Of a stretch of DNA of 64,000 nt, positions 1 to 11,969 are shown piece by piece. The notes under the pieces are model-generated. The model ran no database searches and was not told where the DNA came from. It saw only the letters and a program-made list of their open reading frames with translations. Where the stretch lies: assembly GCA_030272155.1 (NCBI GenBank), contig CP126204.1:2719501-2783500 (forward strand), written 5' to 3'. Positions within the stretch are counted from its first letter, which is position 1, and each line of letters starts with the position of its first letter. The position numbers and the translations under genes were made by a program. Source of the DNA: Tetradesmus obliquus. Lineage: Eukaryota; Chlorophyta; Chlorophyceae; Sphaeropleales; Scenedesmaceae.

Positions 1-826
1 TCACGTCAGTATCGTGATATTACATAAGTCTTTTGGCTAGATGGAGGGTGTCCCTGTGTGTTGCAGCTGGTGCACAAGGCGCGTGAAATATTCACAGATT
101 GAAGTTGGGTGTACTTGTGTAGCAGCTAATCGCGACTGCTACTGTAGCGAGTTGCATGCTGTACATCACCAGTTCAGCATGTATGCAATGCGTACCATGC
201 TAACAGCGCTGCTGACAGAAGAAAAAACAGCGCTGCTGACAGCGCACCTGTGGTACATCCAAACATGCGCAATCACACATATGCGCTGAAATTTTGCAGC
301 TGCAGTGATCATGCAGTGCATAGGGCAGACGCTGCCAGGGGCCGGGCCTTGAGCTTGGAATGATTGCAATCATCCCCAGCCCGCGGCTGGCAGCGGCCCG
401 CCGGGTGCAGGCCGCACTGCCGCTTTGCTAGCAGCTTTGTGCCTGCCAGAGAAGGAGTGTAAACTGACGAATTCTAGACAAAGCCAGGATCCCAAAGGAC
501 GCTGGTCATGCACAGCTGCGCACCTTCAAGCAATGCTGTGTGTATAGCGCACAGCTGCCAGCACGAGCTTTGTTGTGGCCAGGGAGGCTCTTGCCAGCAG
601 CACTGCTCCTGCAACTTGCCTCCCAGCCCTGCAATGTTGCTGATGCGAGGCGCACTTCCAACTTGGTGCTGAGCAGCAGCCTGCTGAGCAGAATCCAAAC
701 CCATCAACACTCAGCTATGAAAGCACAGCTATAAAAAACTCTGCAATCTCCATGTTCACAGCAGTCGACTTGGCTTGAGCTGAGCGTTGGGTGCTCCGCC
801 CTGCGCGCCTCAATCAAGTGCGAGTC

Positions 827-872
<46 letters not shown>

Positions 873-1438
873 CTGTTGCTGCAGAGCTGCTGCTGCTGGT
901 GGTAGGGGGATGTACAGGATGTATCAGGCATGCATGGTGCCGCTGTTGGTCCTCATTGTCTGTGAAGAGCTTGATAAAGCTAGACGCTGAAGTTGAACAC
1001 ACGATCTTTGAGTTCTTCTGTGTGCCTTCCCTCGAAACTGCATCTCATTCCGCATCACAACGCAAACTCTGGACCATCAAAAGCTCTCAGCAAAGGCTGA
1101 TCTAAGAGAAACACCTTCGAAGAAACAACTGTGAGTTGTAGTTTCACGCACAAGCAGGGTCCTGCTCACGGTGATTCTTAGAAGCGATATCAAATCCGCA
1201 CGTGCGTCCTTGCATGGGGGCGTCAACAGAGTGACGTCCGCTGTACCTGCTGATCATGCCTATTTAGTCTCTTGCAATTTTTTTGTTCCAGCCCAACACT
1301 TACCAGCATCTTCGTATGACAACGACGCAGTGACACCCACAGGCAGTGACACCTATATCAAGCTCCTTCGCCGCGAGTTCGCACGTTTCAGCCGCTTATT
1401 TTATTCTTCATCAGCGTACCTGCCGTCTTGAATACAGA
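1..1438. other. Upstream region without a supported gene
   Basis: No convincing coding exon was found. The stretch holds a CTG microsatellite near 828-870, a doubled 16-bp palindromic motif (ACAGCGCTGCTGACAG) near 204-245, and a TATAAAAAA string near 730. The part next to the start codon at 1439 is presumably the promoter and 5' UTR of the repeat protein gene, but no core element can be assigned with confidence. An upstream gene could end in the first kilobase; I cannot see it. Confidence 0.4.
828..870 (+). repeat. CTG trinucleotide microsatellite
   Basis: About 14 consecutive CTG units followed by CTTCTGTTGCTGCAG. The CTGCAG end resembles the (CTG)n acceptor tracts of proven introns in this window, but no exon could be assigned downstream. 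Confidence 0.8.
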
Positions 1439-4400
1439 ATGAAGGCCCCTGTGGTCGCCATCGTGCTGGTGGCACTCCTCGGAGTAGCCACGGCGTAAGT
1501 GCACCTCTTAGCTATTCGTTGTATACTGTTATAATTTTACGTTGCTGCTAAGAGGATGTTCGAGCTGCATGGACGTAACTCGTGCCGGAACATGACTGGG
1601 AGGACCGAGTCGCCCGAGGTCTCTAGGAGCGTCTGCAGATCGGCAACCAATGCGCAGAGATCGTAACGATCTGGATGTTTATGCTCTTTGCAGGGGTACT
1701 TTCGCGGCAGCGCCCTCCGGCCAGGCTGCCAAGCCCGCAGCAGCAGCAAAGCCTGCTGCTGCAGTGGCCCCTACCAAGCCTGCAGCCAAGCCTGCCACCA
1801 AGCCAGTCATCACCATTGCCATCACCAAGCCTGCAGCAGCTACAACCAAGGCCCCAGCTGCTGCTGCTGCTCCCGGCAAGACTGCTGCTGCAGGGGCTCA
1901 GCCCGCTCCTGCTCAGGCAGGCACTGGCGCCCGTGCCGGTATCGGCCAGTTTGCTTTCCTGGCACCTGATAGGCCACCCCTCAGGCCCAATGACTTCCAG
2001 ACCGGCAAGAAGTGAGCCAGCAGAGCTGTGCACTGCATGGCAGCTTCTGACAATAGATAGCGATAGGGGCCGCAACAGTGCTCATGGGGCAATGCCGCGG
2101 CAGACATTGACTTCTGGTGACCATGAAATGTGCAAATGTTTAGTAAACAGTGAAGTGCGCAATCTTGAATGCCACTTCTGAGAGCGCATTTGACAACGAA
2201 CACAAAGAAATCCTTGAATATGTTGCTGGCCGCCTAGCAGTCTTGGTTGTGCCCTATTCCACACAGCAGATTCTGTGGTTCTAACACATTTGCCGCGAAA
2301 CTATTTGCGCTGCTCCTGCAGGCTGCTCAACATGCCCACCCTGACCATCACCAAGCCCGCAGCAGCAGCAGCCAAGCCTGCTGCCAAGCCTGCCGCCAAG
2401 CCAGTGATCACCATTGCCTTCACTAAGCCTGCAGCAGCCACAACCAAGCCCGCAGCTGCTGCTGCTGCTCCCGGCAGGGCTGCAGCTGCAGGGGCCCAGC
2501 CTGCTCCTGCTCAGGCAGGCACTGGTGCCCGTGCCGGCATCGGCCAGTTTGACTTCCTGGCACCTGACACCCCACCCCTCAGGGCCAATGATTTCAGTGT
2601 TGGCAAGAAGTGAGTCAGCACAGCTGTCCTGCGCATGGCAGCTCCTGACAATAGATAGCGATAGGGGTCGCATCAGTGTGCTCATGGGGCAATGCCGCGG
2701 CAAACATTCGTTTGTGGTGACCATGTGATGTGCACCAGCTGGCACGTGTTCAGTGTCAATCTTGCGCAATCTTAAATGTAACAAACGAGAGCACATTTGA
2801 CAACAAACGCAAAGAGTTCCTGGCAGATGTTGCTGGCCGCCCAGCAGTCTTGGTTTGTGCCCTACCCCACACAGCAGGTTCTGCGGTTCCAACACATTTG
2901 CCGCAAAACTGTTTGCGCTGCGCCTGCAGGCTGCTCAACATGCCCACCCTGACCATGGCCAAGCCCGCAGTAGCAGCAGCCAAGCCTGCCGCCAAGCCAG
3001 TGATCACCATTGCCGTCACCAAGCCTGCAGCAGCCACAACCAAGCCTGCAGCAGCAGCTGCTGCTGCTCCTGGCAAGACTGCTGCTGCAGGGGCTCAGCC
3101 CGCTCCTGCTCAGGCAGGCACTGGTGCCCGTGCCGGCATCGGCCGGTTTGCTTTCCTGGCACCTGATAGGCCACCCCTCAGGCCCAATGACTTCCAGACC
3201 GGCAAGAAGTGAGCCAGCAGAGCTGTGCACTGCATGGCAGCTTCTGACAATAGATAGCGATAGGGATCGCATCAGTGTACTCATGGGGCAATGCCGCGAC
3301 AGACATTTGCTTCTGGTGACGATGTGATCTGCACCAGCTGGCACGTGTTCAGTGTCAGTCTTGCGCAATCTTAAATGTAACAAACGAGAGCGCATTTGAC
3401 AACAAACACAAGAAATCCTTGAATATGTTGCTGGCCGCCTAGCAGTCTTGGTTGTGCCCTATTCCACACAGCAGATTCTGCGGTTCTAACACATTTGTCG
3501 CGAAACTGTTTGCGCTGCGCCTGCAGGCTGCTCAACATGCCCACCCTGACCATCACCAAGCCCACAGCAGCAGCAGCCAAGCCTGCTGCCAAGCCTGCCG
3601 CCAAGCCAGTGATCACCATTGCCTTCACCAAGCCTGCAGCAGCCACAACCAAGCCCGCAGCTGCTGCTGCTGCTCCCGGCAGGGCTGCAGCTGCAGGGGC
3701 CCAGCCTGCTCCTGCTCAGGCAGGCACTGGTGCCCGTGCCGGTATCGGTCAATTTGACTTCCTGGCACCCGACACCCCACCCGCCAACCCCCGCAACTTC
3801 CAGACCGGCAAGAAGTGAGTGCAGGGAACACTGCTGTGCATGCAGAGTGATATATGTTTATATGGGTGGCAACAGATCAAGTAGTGCAGCGCACTCCTCG
3901 TGTTTGCGCCGTGAGGTGCTTTGTGCAAAACACAAGAACGATTGCTGCATGTGCACATCACTGGTTGCAGTGTGCTCTGTGTTGTGCAGCAACTGTTGTG
4001 CATTTACTTGAGCAAACAGCTTGCTGTGAAGTCTGTAACGCACCTTGCTGCTACATGCTTGAATCATCAACATCATGTTACACGTCAAGCCATACATGCT
4101 TGAATGTGTGGTTTAGTATAAGTCAATCAGCAATTATCTGCTGCCATTGGCGTTCTTACACACGCGCTGCACCGCAACTTCGGCACCGCACTTGCAGGCT
4201 GCTTGCTGCCGTTGCCCCTACCAAGCCCGCAGCCAAGCCCGCAGCCAAGCCCGCCACCATCCCTGCTGCCAAGCCGGCAGCCAAGCCTGCAGCCAAGCCT
4301 GCTGCTCCTGGCGGCAGGACTGCACCCGCTGGTGCCAAGCCTGCTCCTGCTCAGGCAGGCACTGGCGCCCGTGCCGGCATCGGCCAGTTTGACTTCCTGG

Positions 4401-5607
4401 CACCTGACACCCCACCCGCCAGGGCCAATGATTTCACTGTTGGCAAGAGGTGAGTCAGCACAGCTGTCCTGCGCGGAGCAGCTTCTGGCAACAATGCCAT
4501 GTGTAGCGGCTGACTAACGGCTGATGAGGTCCATCAACACTGTTGGTTTGAAACCAGTAAACATCAAACCACATCCAGTGTCATCGTGTGTGCAAGCTTG
4601 GGCAGAAACCTGTGGAGTGTGTTGTCAAAACCAAACAAACAGATTTCCAGGAGTTCCCTGCTGCTAGCAGTGTTGGTTATGCTCTCTACCCCAGTTGTAG
4701 GAGACTGCTGTTCCAAATCAAGCGCTGAAACCCAAACAAATGTTTGTGCTGCACCTGCAGGCTGCTGGCCGCTGTTGCACCTACCAAGCCCGCAGCCAAG
4801 CCCGCAGCCAAGCCAATGACCACCCCTGCTGCCAAGCCTGCAGCCAAGCCTGCTGCCAAGCCTGTTGCTGGCGGCAGGACTGCACCCGCTGGTGCCAAGC
4901 CCGCTCCTGCTCAGGCAGGCACTGGCGCCCGTGCCGGTATCGGCCAGTTTGCTTTCCTGGCACCTGACACCCCACCCCTCAGGGCCAATGATTTCAGTGT
5001 CGGCAAGAAGTGAGTCAGCACAGCTGTCCTGCGCATAGCAGCTTCTGGCAACAATGCAATGTGTAGCGGCTGACTAACGGCTGATGAGGCTCATCAACAG
5101 ATCAGTAACATCAAACCACCTCCATTAGCATCGTGTGTGTGCAAGCTTGGGCAGAACCCTACGGAGCGTGTTGTGAAAACCAAACAAACAGATTTCCTGG
5201 AGTTTCCTGCTGCTAGCAGTGTTAGTTGTGCTCTCTATTCCAATTGTAGGATACTGTTGTTCCAATTCATGCATTGCAACCAATGTTTGCGCTGCCCCTG
5301 CAGGCTGTTCCAATTCATGCACTGCAACAAATGTTTGCGCTGCCCCTGCAGGCTGCTGGCCGCTGTTGCACCTACCAAGCCCGCAGCCAAGCCCGCAGCC
5401 AAGCCAATGACCACCCCTGCTGCCAAGCCCGCAGCCAAGCCCGCAGCCAAGCCTGCTGTTGCTGGCGGCAGGACTGCACCCGCTGGTGCCAAGCCCGCTC
5501 CTGCTCAGGCAGGCACTGGTGCCCGTGCCGGTATCGGCCAGTTTGCTTTCCTGGCACCTGACACCCCACCCCTCAGGGCCAATGATTTCAGTGTCGGCAA
5601 GAAGTGA
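1439..5607 (+). CDS. Secreted Ala/Lys/Pro-rich protein made of seven tandem exon repeats
   Basis: I do not recognise the family. Exon 1 (1439-1494) encodes a signal peptide, MKAPVVAIVLVALLGVATA, and ends in phase 2 at a GTAAGT donor. Seven further exons follow: 1694-2011, 2322-2609, 2930-3208, 3527-3814, 4198-4449, 4761-5009 and 5352-5607. Each begins after CTGCAG or TTGCAG, and each is phase 2 on both sides, so any number can be joined in frame. The model gives about 661 residues. Each repeat has a variable AKPAAKP-type linker followed by a conserved block of about 36 residues containing APAQAGTGARAGIGQF, FLAPD and NDF..GKK. Cysteine is absent from the repeats. Units 1-4 carry a VITIA segment after the linker; units 5-7 carry GGRTAPAGAKP instead. 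A basic Ala/Pro-rich secreted protein suggests the cell wall or extracellular matrix, but that is inference. The last unit is taken as terminal because its frame runs straight into TGA; a further 3' exon cannot be excluded. Confidence 0.75.
1694..5607 (+). repeat. Roughly 600-bp tandem repeat of exon plus intron (seven units)
   Basis: The spacing of exon starts is 628, 608, 597, 671, 563 and 591 bp, and the introns are duplicated along with the exons. For example, the segment after the donor containing CAATAGATAGCGATAGGG recurs after units 1, 2 and 3. Units 2 and 4 are nearly identical over exon and flanks, which suggests recent duplication or gene conversion. Units 5-7 form a second subfamily with a shorter linker. 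All seven donors read AAGAA followed by GTGAGT, GTGAGC or equivalent, so each exon meets an in-frame TGA two codons into the site if it is not spliced. Confidence 0.85.
5304..5351 (+). other. Optional in-frame 48-nt extension of repeat exon 7
   Basis: The segment before the last exon is duplicated, giving two CCCTGCAG acceptors 48 nt apart, ending at 5303 and 5351. Use of the first would add 16 residues rich in Cys and Phe without changing frame. Which acceptor is used cannot be decided from sequence. Confidence 0.5.
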
Positions 5608-7229
5608 GTCAGCACAGTTGTTCTTCGAAAGTAACAGTTTTGACACATGTGACATGGGGAGGCAGCAGCGTGGTGCGAGCATGGCATGCGTTATTATGCT
5701 GATGGTGTTGACATGCATGCAGCAGCAGCCTGTTTCCTTCCAGTCCCGCTCTGGACCTGTCAAGACCGATTCTGGGGGTCTATTGAAAGGAATGGCTGTG
5801 CCAGTACGGGCCTGCTGTCAAGTTGCTGCTGCAGTGGTATGTTTGGCTGGCTCTTGTGCTGTGCCAATGGCTGTTGCAGCTGAGTTTCAATTGCTTTGTG
5901 AGTTGCAGCGGCAGCAGCATTGCTCCAAAGGGGAAGGCGAGGCAGCACACGTGTGATTCCATGTTGCCATCTGGTATGCTCACATGCCTTGCCAGGTGAA
6001 ATTTCACGAGCAAACTTGGAAATTTGCGGGAGCGGCTGTAGGGCGGTGCTGCAAGCATCGCCTTGCTACGCAGGTGGCATAATCCTGCATCCTAATTTTT
6101 TTCGGCAAATGCAGCGAAGCAGAGGCGACTGCAGCATCCGTTGTGATAGACTACACCATGTACAGCTGGCATCTGCTGCTTTGCCACTTGCAATCTGCAG
6201 CAGCTGTTGCATCACAATTGCTGGGTGGATGGCTCAGGGGGCGTTTGACCACTATTTCATGGCCTTACCTGGCTGTCCGCACACATGCGCTGCGTGGCAG
6301 GCGGGCATTTTATTGTCACAGACCATGTCACGACGGGAACACTGCTGCAGGTGCATGGCCGTAGCTAAGGTGCTGCATTGTGCTCGTGCTGCGCCTGCAA
6401 ATGCATGTACATTGGTGTACTCCGTTTGGAGTCCTGGATAGAGCAGGCAGCAGCCGTATGGCTGTGGGTGCCTGCCAGAGCTTCCTCCCACAGTGTTGGT
6501 GCACATTTACAGCACATGGTTTGGTGCTGCAGCAAGCTGTCACGCATGCGCTCTTAGGGGTAGTCGCAAGCGCAGTCGCACGACGGAATTTTATTTTATC
6601 ACACTGTTATTTCGGGGTCGCTGCACATCTCCACAGTGGTGCAGGCAGGGAGAGTGCAGCTCAAACCGCTCGCTCGGCGGCAGGGCTCAGCGGAGTTCCG
6701 CCCTGTAAAGTACTGCAAAATATCGTTCAAGCAATACAAATACGAGCCCCGCCGTCTATCAAGACGTCATCGGCGCTTTCGATCTTGTTCATTATGCGAG
6801 CGTGTGCAATGACAGGGTTCGACCCAAACGTTGAAAACCGAGCTCTGCAGGGTGCCCGGCACCCGCTTGGGCAAGTGCAACGCACAGGCACCGGGCGTGC
6901 GCCAGGAACAACATATCGTGTCAAACTTTGCTCGCATTACGCCAAAAAAGTAACTGCTACAGCAGCCAAGCAGCAGGCAGTAGTGAAACATGCAGTACTT
7001 TCATGTCAGCACATCTAGCGGCAGGCTGCTGCGCGACACTGCTTTAAGCAGCAGCTGACTCAGTCGGCAGTCTGGCAGACCACTCCTCAGTTCAGCAGAG
7101 TTGCAGACTGCTGAGACTCAGAAGCCGTGAAGACGCCACTCGTAGTGTTGCACAGAATGTGAAGCAGAGACCAGCAAGCATTCCATAATAAACGGCTCCT
7201 GCATTCAGAACATGTTTACAGAGAGTTTG
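5608..7229. other. 3' flank of the repeat protein gene, no supported gene
   Basis: The stretch between the last codon of the repeat protein and the convergent ABCG gene has only short or frame-broken ORFs and no exon with matching splice phases. A TGTAA string lies at 6704-6708. It is most likely 3' UTR plus intergenic DNA. Confidence 0.4.
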
Positions 7230-7240
7230 TGTAATTTACA
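7230..7240. terminator. Near-palindromic poly(A) signal pair between convergent genes
   Basis: TGTAA on the plus strand (7230-7234) is followed one base later by TTACA (7236-7240), which is TGTAA on the minus strand. TGTAA is the usual polyadenylation signal of green algal nuclear genes. The position between two convergent genes would allow use from either side. Distances to the stop codons (about 1.6 kb and 0.75 kb) are long, so this is tentative. Confidence 0.35.
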
Positions 7241-7686
7241 GTGCGGCCTGCTCTGTACAACCTGCTGTCACATGTGACGGCAAGTTGCATCGAGCACCAC
7301 AAGCACAAGTAAGACCAAACAACAGCAGGCCAAGGTTCCTGTTCCATATCCGATCAAAACATGCAACCTGCATTACAGGCTGCAGCAGCACATATCATGC
7401 GATTGTCACGAAAAGGAGCAAGAACATGTCAGCAGTGACGAAGCTCGAAAAACACAGCAACGGGCGGCATCAAAGCGGCTGGTGCAGGCGGCAACCTAGT
7501 GCTTAAATCAACATAAGCACTGCAGCGATTCGTGCAGGGCATTGCGCATACATTGCATGCCTCCGCACTGCAGCAGGTGGCAGCTGGCGCAAGGACATTA
7601 GTCAGTCAAAGCATTCCAAAATATCAACAATGGTATAGCCAAACAAACCAAAGCTATGCTGCTCAGATGCCTTGCTGCTACCAACC

Positions 7687-7691
7687 TTACA
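7687..7691 (-). terminator. Probable poly(A) signal of the ABCG gene
   Basis: TGTAA on the minus strand, 292 nt beyond the ABCG stop codon at 7984-7986. The distance fits a normal algal 3' UTR. Confidence 0.45.
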
Positions 7692-7983
7692 GTACACCAC
7701 AACACAACAGCCGGCAGCATTTGCTACAATGCTTGAAGGTGCGCAGCTTTGCAATTTGCATGCTAGGTAGCATTAACAGTCTATAGACTGTTAATCTTAA
7801 CAACCGCCGGCAGCGTTTGCTACCGGCGTCACCTCCGCTGTTGCAGCAGGCGGCACTCCAATTGCAACAATGCCCACTGCGAGGACTTGCCGGCGTGACT
7901 TTGAACCACACCAGCAGCCACAGCAGCAGCCGGCACATCAGCAGCAGCACCTGCAGCTGCCGCCACGTGCAGCTGCCTGTCAT

Positions 7984-10900
7984 TCACTCAGACGCCTTGC
8001 GCCGCACTTTGAACCACACCAGCAGCCACAGCAGCAGCCGGCACATCAGCCCGAGGCCCCCTAGAAGCGCAAACGCCAGGATCTGCTGCGGCCTGCAGTT
8101 TGCATGCAAGTACTCTGGGTGGTTGTAGTACTGCCAGAGTTGCGTCATCGCAGCAGCAGCCGCTGCATCTGGTAGGCCGTCGCTGTTGCTCGCGCGCGCC
8201 GCGGCGTAAGCGTCCGCTGCTGCTGCTGCCATTGCGTCAGCGCGCTGCACGCTACTCATGCGCCACCAGTCCTGACCTGCTGTGGCATTGGAGGTGGTGA
8301 AGTTGAGCCCTACATTACAACAGGCATTGTGCGAGCAGAATGGAGCGCGGCAGAAGCAGCTTGGTTAATGGTTAATCTTGGTAGAACCTGCGCCACAAGT
8401 CCTGGCCGGCTGTGGCATTGCAGCAGCATGAATGGCACGCGTAAAGCACAGTCGGCAGCGGTCCCGTTGGTATCTAGGTTACACCTCACAAGGTGTTGTG
8501 AAGCTGAGCGGCGCAATGTCATATGCAGCAGCAGCCATTGTGTGTGCACAGCACAAACGGCATTGGCCGAGCCCCACACTTGGCCTTCTGTGGCTTTGGA
8601 GGTTTTGGAGCTGAGCCCTGCTGTGCAGGGGGCTATTGTTGAAGCCCGAAGCTGCTGAAAGTGCTGGCAAACAGTGCTGCCACCCCAGCAGCCATAGCCG
8701 TGCCCCTCACCGTTCCCTGCTGTCAGGCGTGTGGAGTCGTGGCTCTGCAGCGTCTGCAGCATCTCAGGATCAAGCCCACAGAAGCCCAAGCCTGCAGGAA
8801 GCATCAAAACCACAGATGTTTGAGATGTTGTTTAGGGTTTAGGGTTTTGCAGCAGCAGCAGCAGCAGCAGCAGCGTCTGCAGCATCTCTGGGTCCAGCCC
8901 ACAAAAGCCCAAGCCTGCAGATCAGACCAAGACAGAAGTAACAGAGGGTCAGGGTGTGATTCTTCCCTTTTGCAGCAGCAGCAGCAGCAGCCTGGTGAGC
9001 ATGCTTTCACTTTAGATTCATGTCCAGTGCCAGCTGCAGGTGCGTGCTTGCTTTGACTGTGTTATGCTAGCGTGACCTCGACCCAAAATGTGTGACACCG
9101 TACCTCCCAGGAAGGCGGCGACTGCTGGGGCTCGCTGGTTGTGTGTTGGAGTGAGCCAGCTGATATATACGGCCTGCAGGCCCCACCTGAGCATGACAAG
9201 AAACACAGCAGCAACAGAGACAGAGCTGCGTCAGCATGGGCACTACTGCATGGTGCGATGTGCATTGGGATGATCCAGCTGAAGGACCCGGCTTGCAGGC
9301 CCCACCTGGCAATGACAAGAACAAAAGGCAGCAACAAAGACATTGCTGTGTCAGCATGAGCACTACTGAATGGCAGGATGGTTGTTGGAGTGAGCCAGCT
9401 GATGTACACGGCCTGCAGACCCTGCCTGGAAGAGGCAGCGGCATATAACACAAATAACACAAAAACAACACATGTCAGATGCCATGCCGCAAACAGCACA
9501 GATGGCGCTGAGCCAGCTGATGTACACGGCCTGCAGGCCCCACCTGGGCACGCAGCGGCAAATAACACAAATGACACATGTTACGTAACATGCCGCCAAC
9601 AGCACAGATGACGCTGAGCCAGCTGATGTACACGGATGGCAGCAAGCTCACAGGCAGCAGAAGCTGGTTTTGGTTTGAAATGAATTCCAGTTTGCACTGC
9701 GTGTTAGATCTCCTCACCGCGTGTAGCTGATGCCGTTGAGCCATGTCAGCGGGTGCGCCTTGGCGAGGGTCCACAGCCGGGGGGCGATGCCGTTGGCCAC
9801 GCCGCCCAGGATCATGGCAGCAGCCAGGCCCGCGATCAGGCTGTTGCGGGGCGACACTGCCATGGACACCTGCAGCAGAATTGATCGTCACTTAGAACCC
9901 CGGAATGAGACAAAGACACGGAGTGTCACAGTTGTGCCACCCAGAATCATATGGCAGCAGCCAGGCCCGCGATCAGGCTATTATGGGGGGATACCGCCAT
10001 TGACACCTGCAGAAACAGTTGGTGTGAACGCAACTTCCTGCTATGACACACAACAGAGACGGCCGCAACGCAGAGCACACTACTGCTGAGCAGCTCCCGA
10101 AGCTGTTGTGCACTACACAAGGCTGTTTGTTTATGCAGTACTACTGCACTTGATGGTATCAAGAGAAGCCACAAGCACAGCTGCGCTCTGCCACTCACCA
10201 GGTAGCCAGCGCCAGAGCTGTACCAGCTGTACCAGCCTTTGTGCCAGCGCCAGAGCTGTATCAGCTGTACCAGCTGTACCAGCTGTACCATGCAGTACTA
10301 CTGTACCGGCCGATCGCCACCAGTGCCATGTAGTACGCGCCAGCAGGCACCGCTGCACCCTATTTCACATTTTGAAAACTTACTTCAGTTCAAAAACTTA
10401 AATCCCAATCTAACTCACCAGGTAGCCAGCGCCGGAGCAGTACCAGCCAACTGCCATGGCATGAGTGCCGTTTAGTACGCACCAGCAGGCACACGTGCAC
10501 CCTGTTCCACATTTTAACCAACTGAAACCATTTCAAAAACTAAAGCCCATTTCAAAACTCAAACCCCAAACCGACTCACCAGGTAGCCAGCGCCAGAGCA
10601 GTACCAGCCGATCGCCACCAGTGCCATGTAGTAGACCCCAGCAGGCAACCCTGCACCCTATTTCATGTTTCAAAAACATAAATACTATTACTGATTATTT
10701 GATGAACCCCAGACTGACTCACCAGGTATCCCACACCAGAGAAAAACAGGCCAACCGCCAACAGCGCCATGTAGCACGCACCAGCAGGGACCGCTGCACC
10801 CTCTTTCACATTTTGAAAACTTAAATCAATTCAAAGTCTCAAATCCCAAACTAACTCACCAGGTAGCCCACGCCAGAGCAGTACCAGCCAACCGCCACCA

Positions 10901-11923
10901 GTGCCATGTAGTACGCGCCAGCAGGCACGGGAGACAGCGTCAGCACGTACAGCCACGCAAAGAACAGCGCCGGGTGCAGCAGCAGGCCCAGGCAGTCGAA
11001 GATCTGGTGCCCAAACACCCAAGCGATCACGCTCACACCACCCTGCGGCAGCAGCAGCAGCAGCGGCAGCAGCAGTGTTAGCAGCAGCAGTGCTAGCAGG
11101 CCCAGGCAGTCAAAGATCTAGTGCCCAAACACCCGAGGAATGACGCTCAGACCGCCCTGTGGTGGCAGCAGCAGCGAAACAGACAAGCACAGCGGTAAGA
11201 GCAGGCGCAGCCGCACGAGACGAGCCACATGTCGCGTGACAAAAGCACGTGCATGCACCGCCGCAACTCGAACAAGCGCATGCTTATTGCAGGAACAGCA
11301 AGGCAACAGCAGTAGCTAGGGCCCTGGCATCAGGCCGCTACACTCGCAGCACATAATGCGCACAGCTCCTCTGACCATGCTCCTGCTGCAGGAAGAGCTG
11401 CCGCTCCGTGCCGTAGCGGTCGAAAGCGACACTGTCCTAACACGCAGCCCACAGGATTAGTGCATGCTTGTGCCTCACAGGGGCATCCTAGCCGCACCCA
11501 GATGATGGTGAGGGCATCACTCCATGCCAGCCCTGCGCTCACCATGCTCTCCTGCAGGAGGGGGTGCCGCTCCGTGCCATAACTATGAACAGTGCCCCAA
11601 AACCACTCATGTTTCAAGCGCAGCGCCATACACACACGACCAGAGCACACCCCTCAGCTCACCATGCTCTCCTGCTGCAGGAAGAGGTACCGCTCCGTGC
11701 CGTAACTATGAACAGTGCCCCAAAACCACAAACGATTCAAGCGCAGCACCATAGACACACGACCAGGGCACAGCACCTGCGCTCACCATGCTCTCCTGCT
11801 GCAGGAAGAGGTGCCGCTCCGTGCCGTAGCTGTTGATGCTGCGCGCCAGCATCATGCAGCCGTACGCCAGCTGCGTGATCAGCATCCACAGCAGCGACAG
11901 CTGCGGGTTGTTGTTGCGGCCCT

Positions 11924-11969
<46 letters not shown>

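Noticed and set aside
6810..6830. GGTTCGACCC, resembling a tRNA T-arm
   Set aside because: The flanking bases do not form the T-stem, and no acceptor or anticodon stem fits on either strand.
6380..7018. 212-codon plus-strand frame downstream of the repeat protein
   Set aside because: Begins with GTG rather than ATG, with no splice context or recognised motif, in the presumed 3' region between convergent genes.
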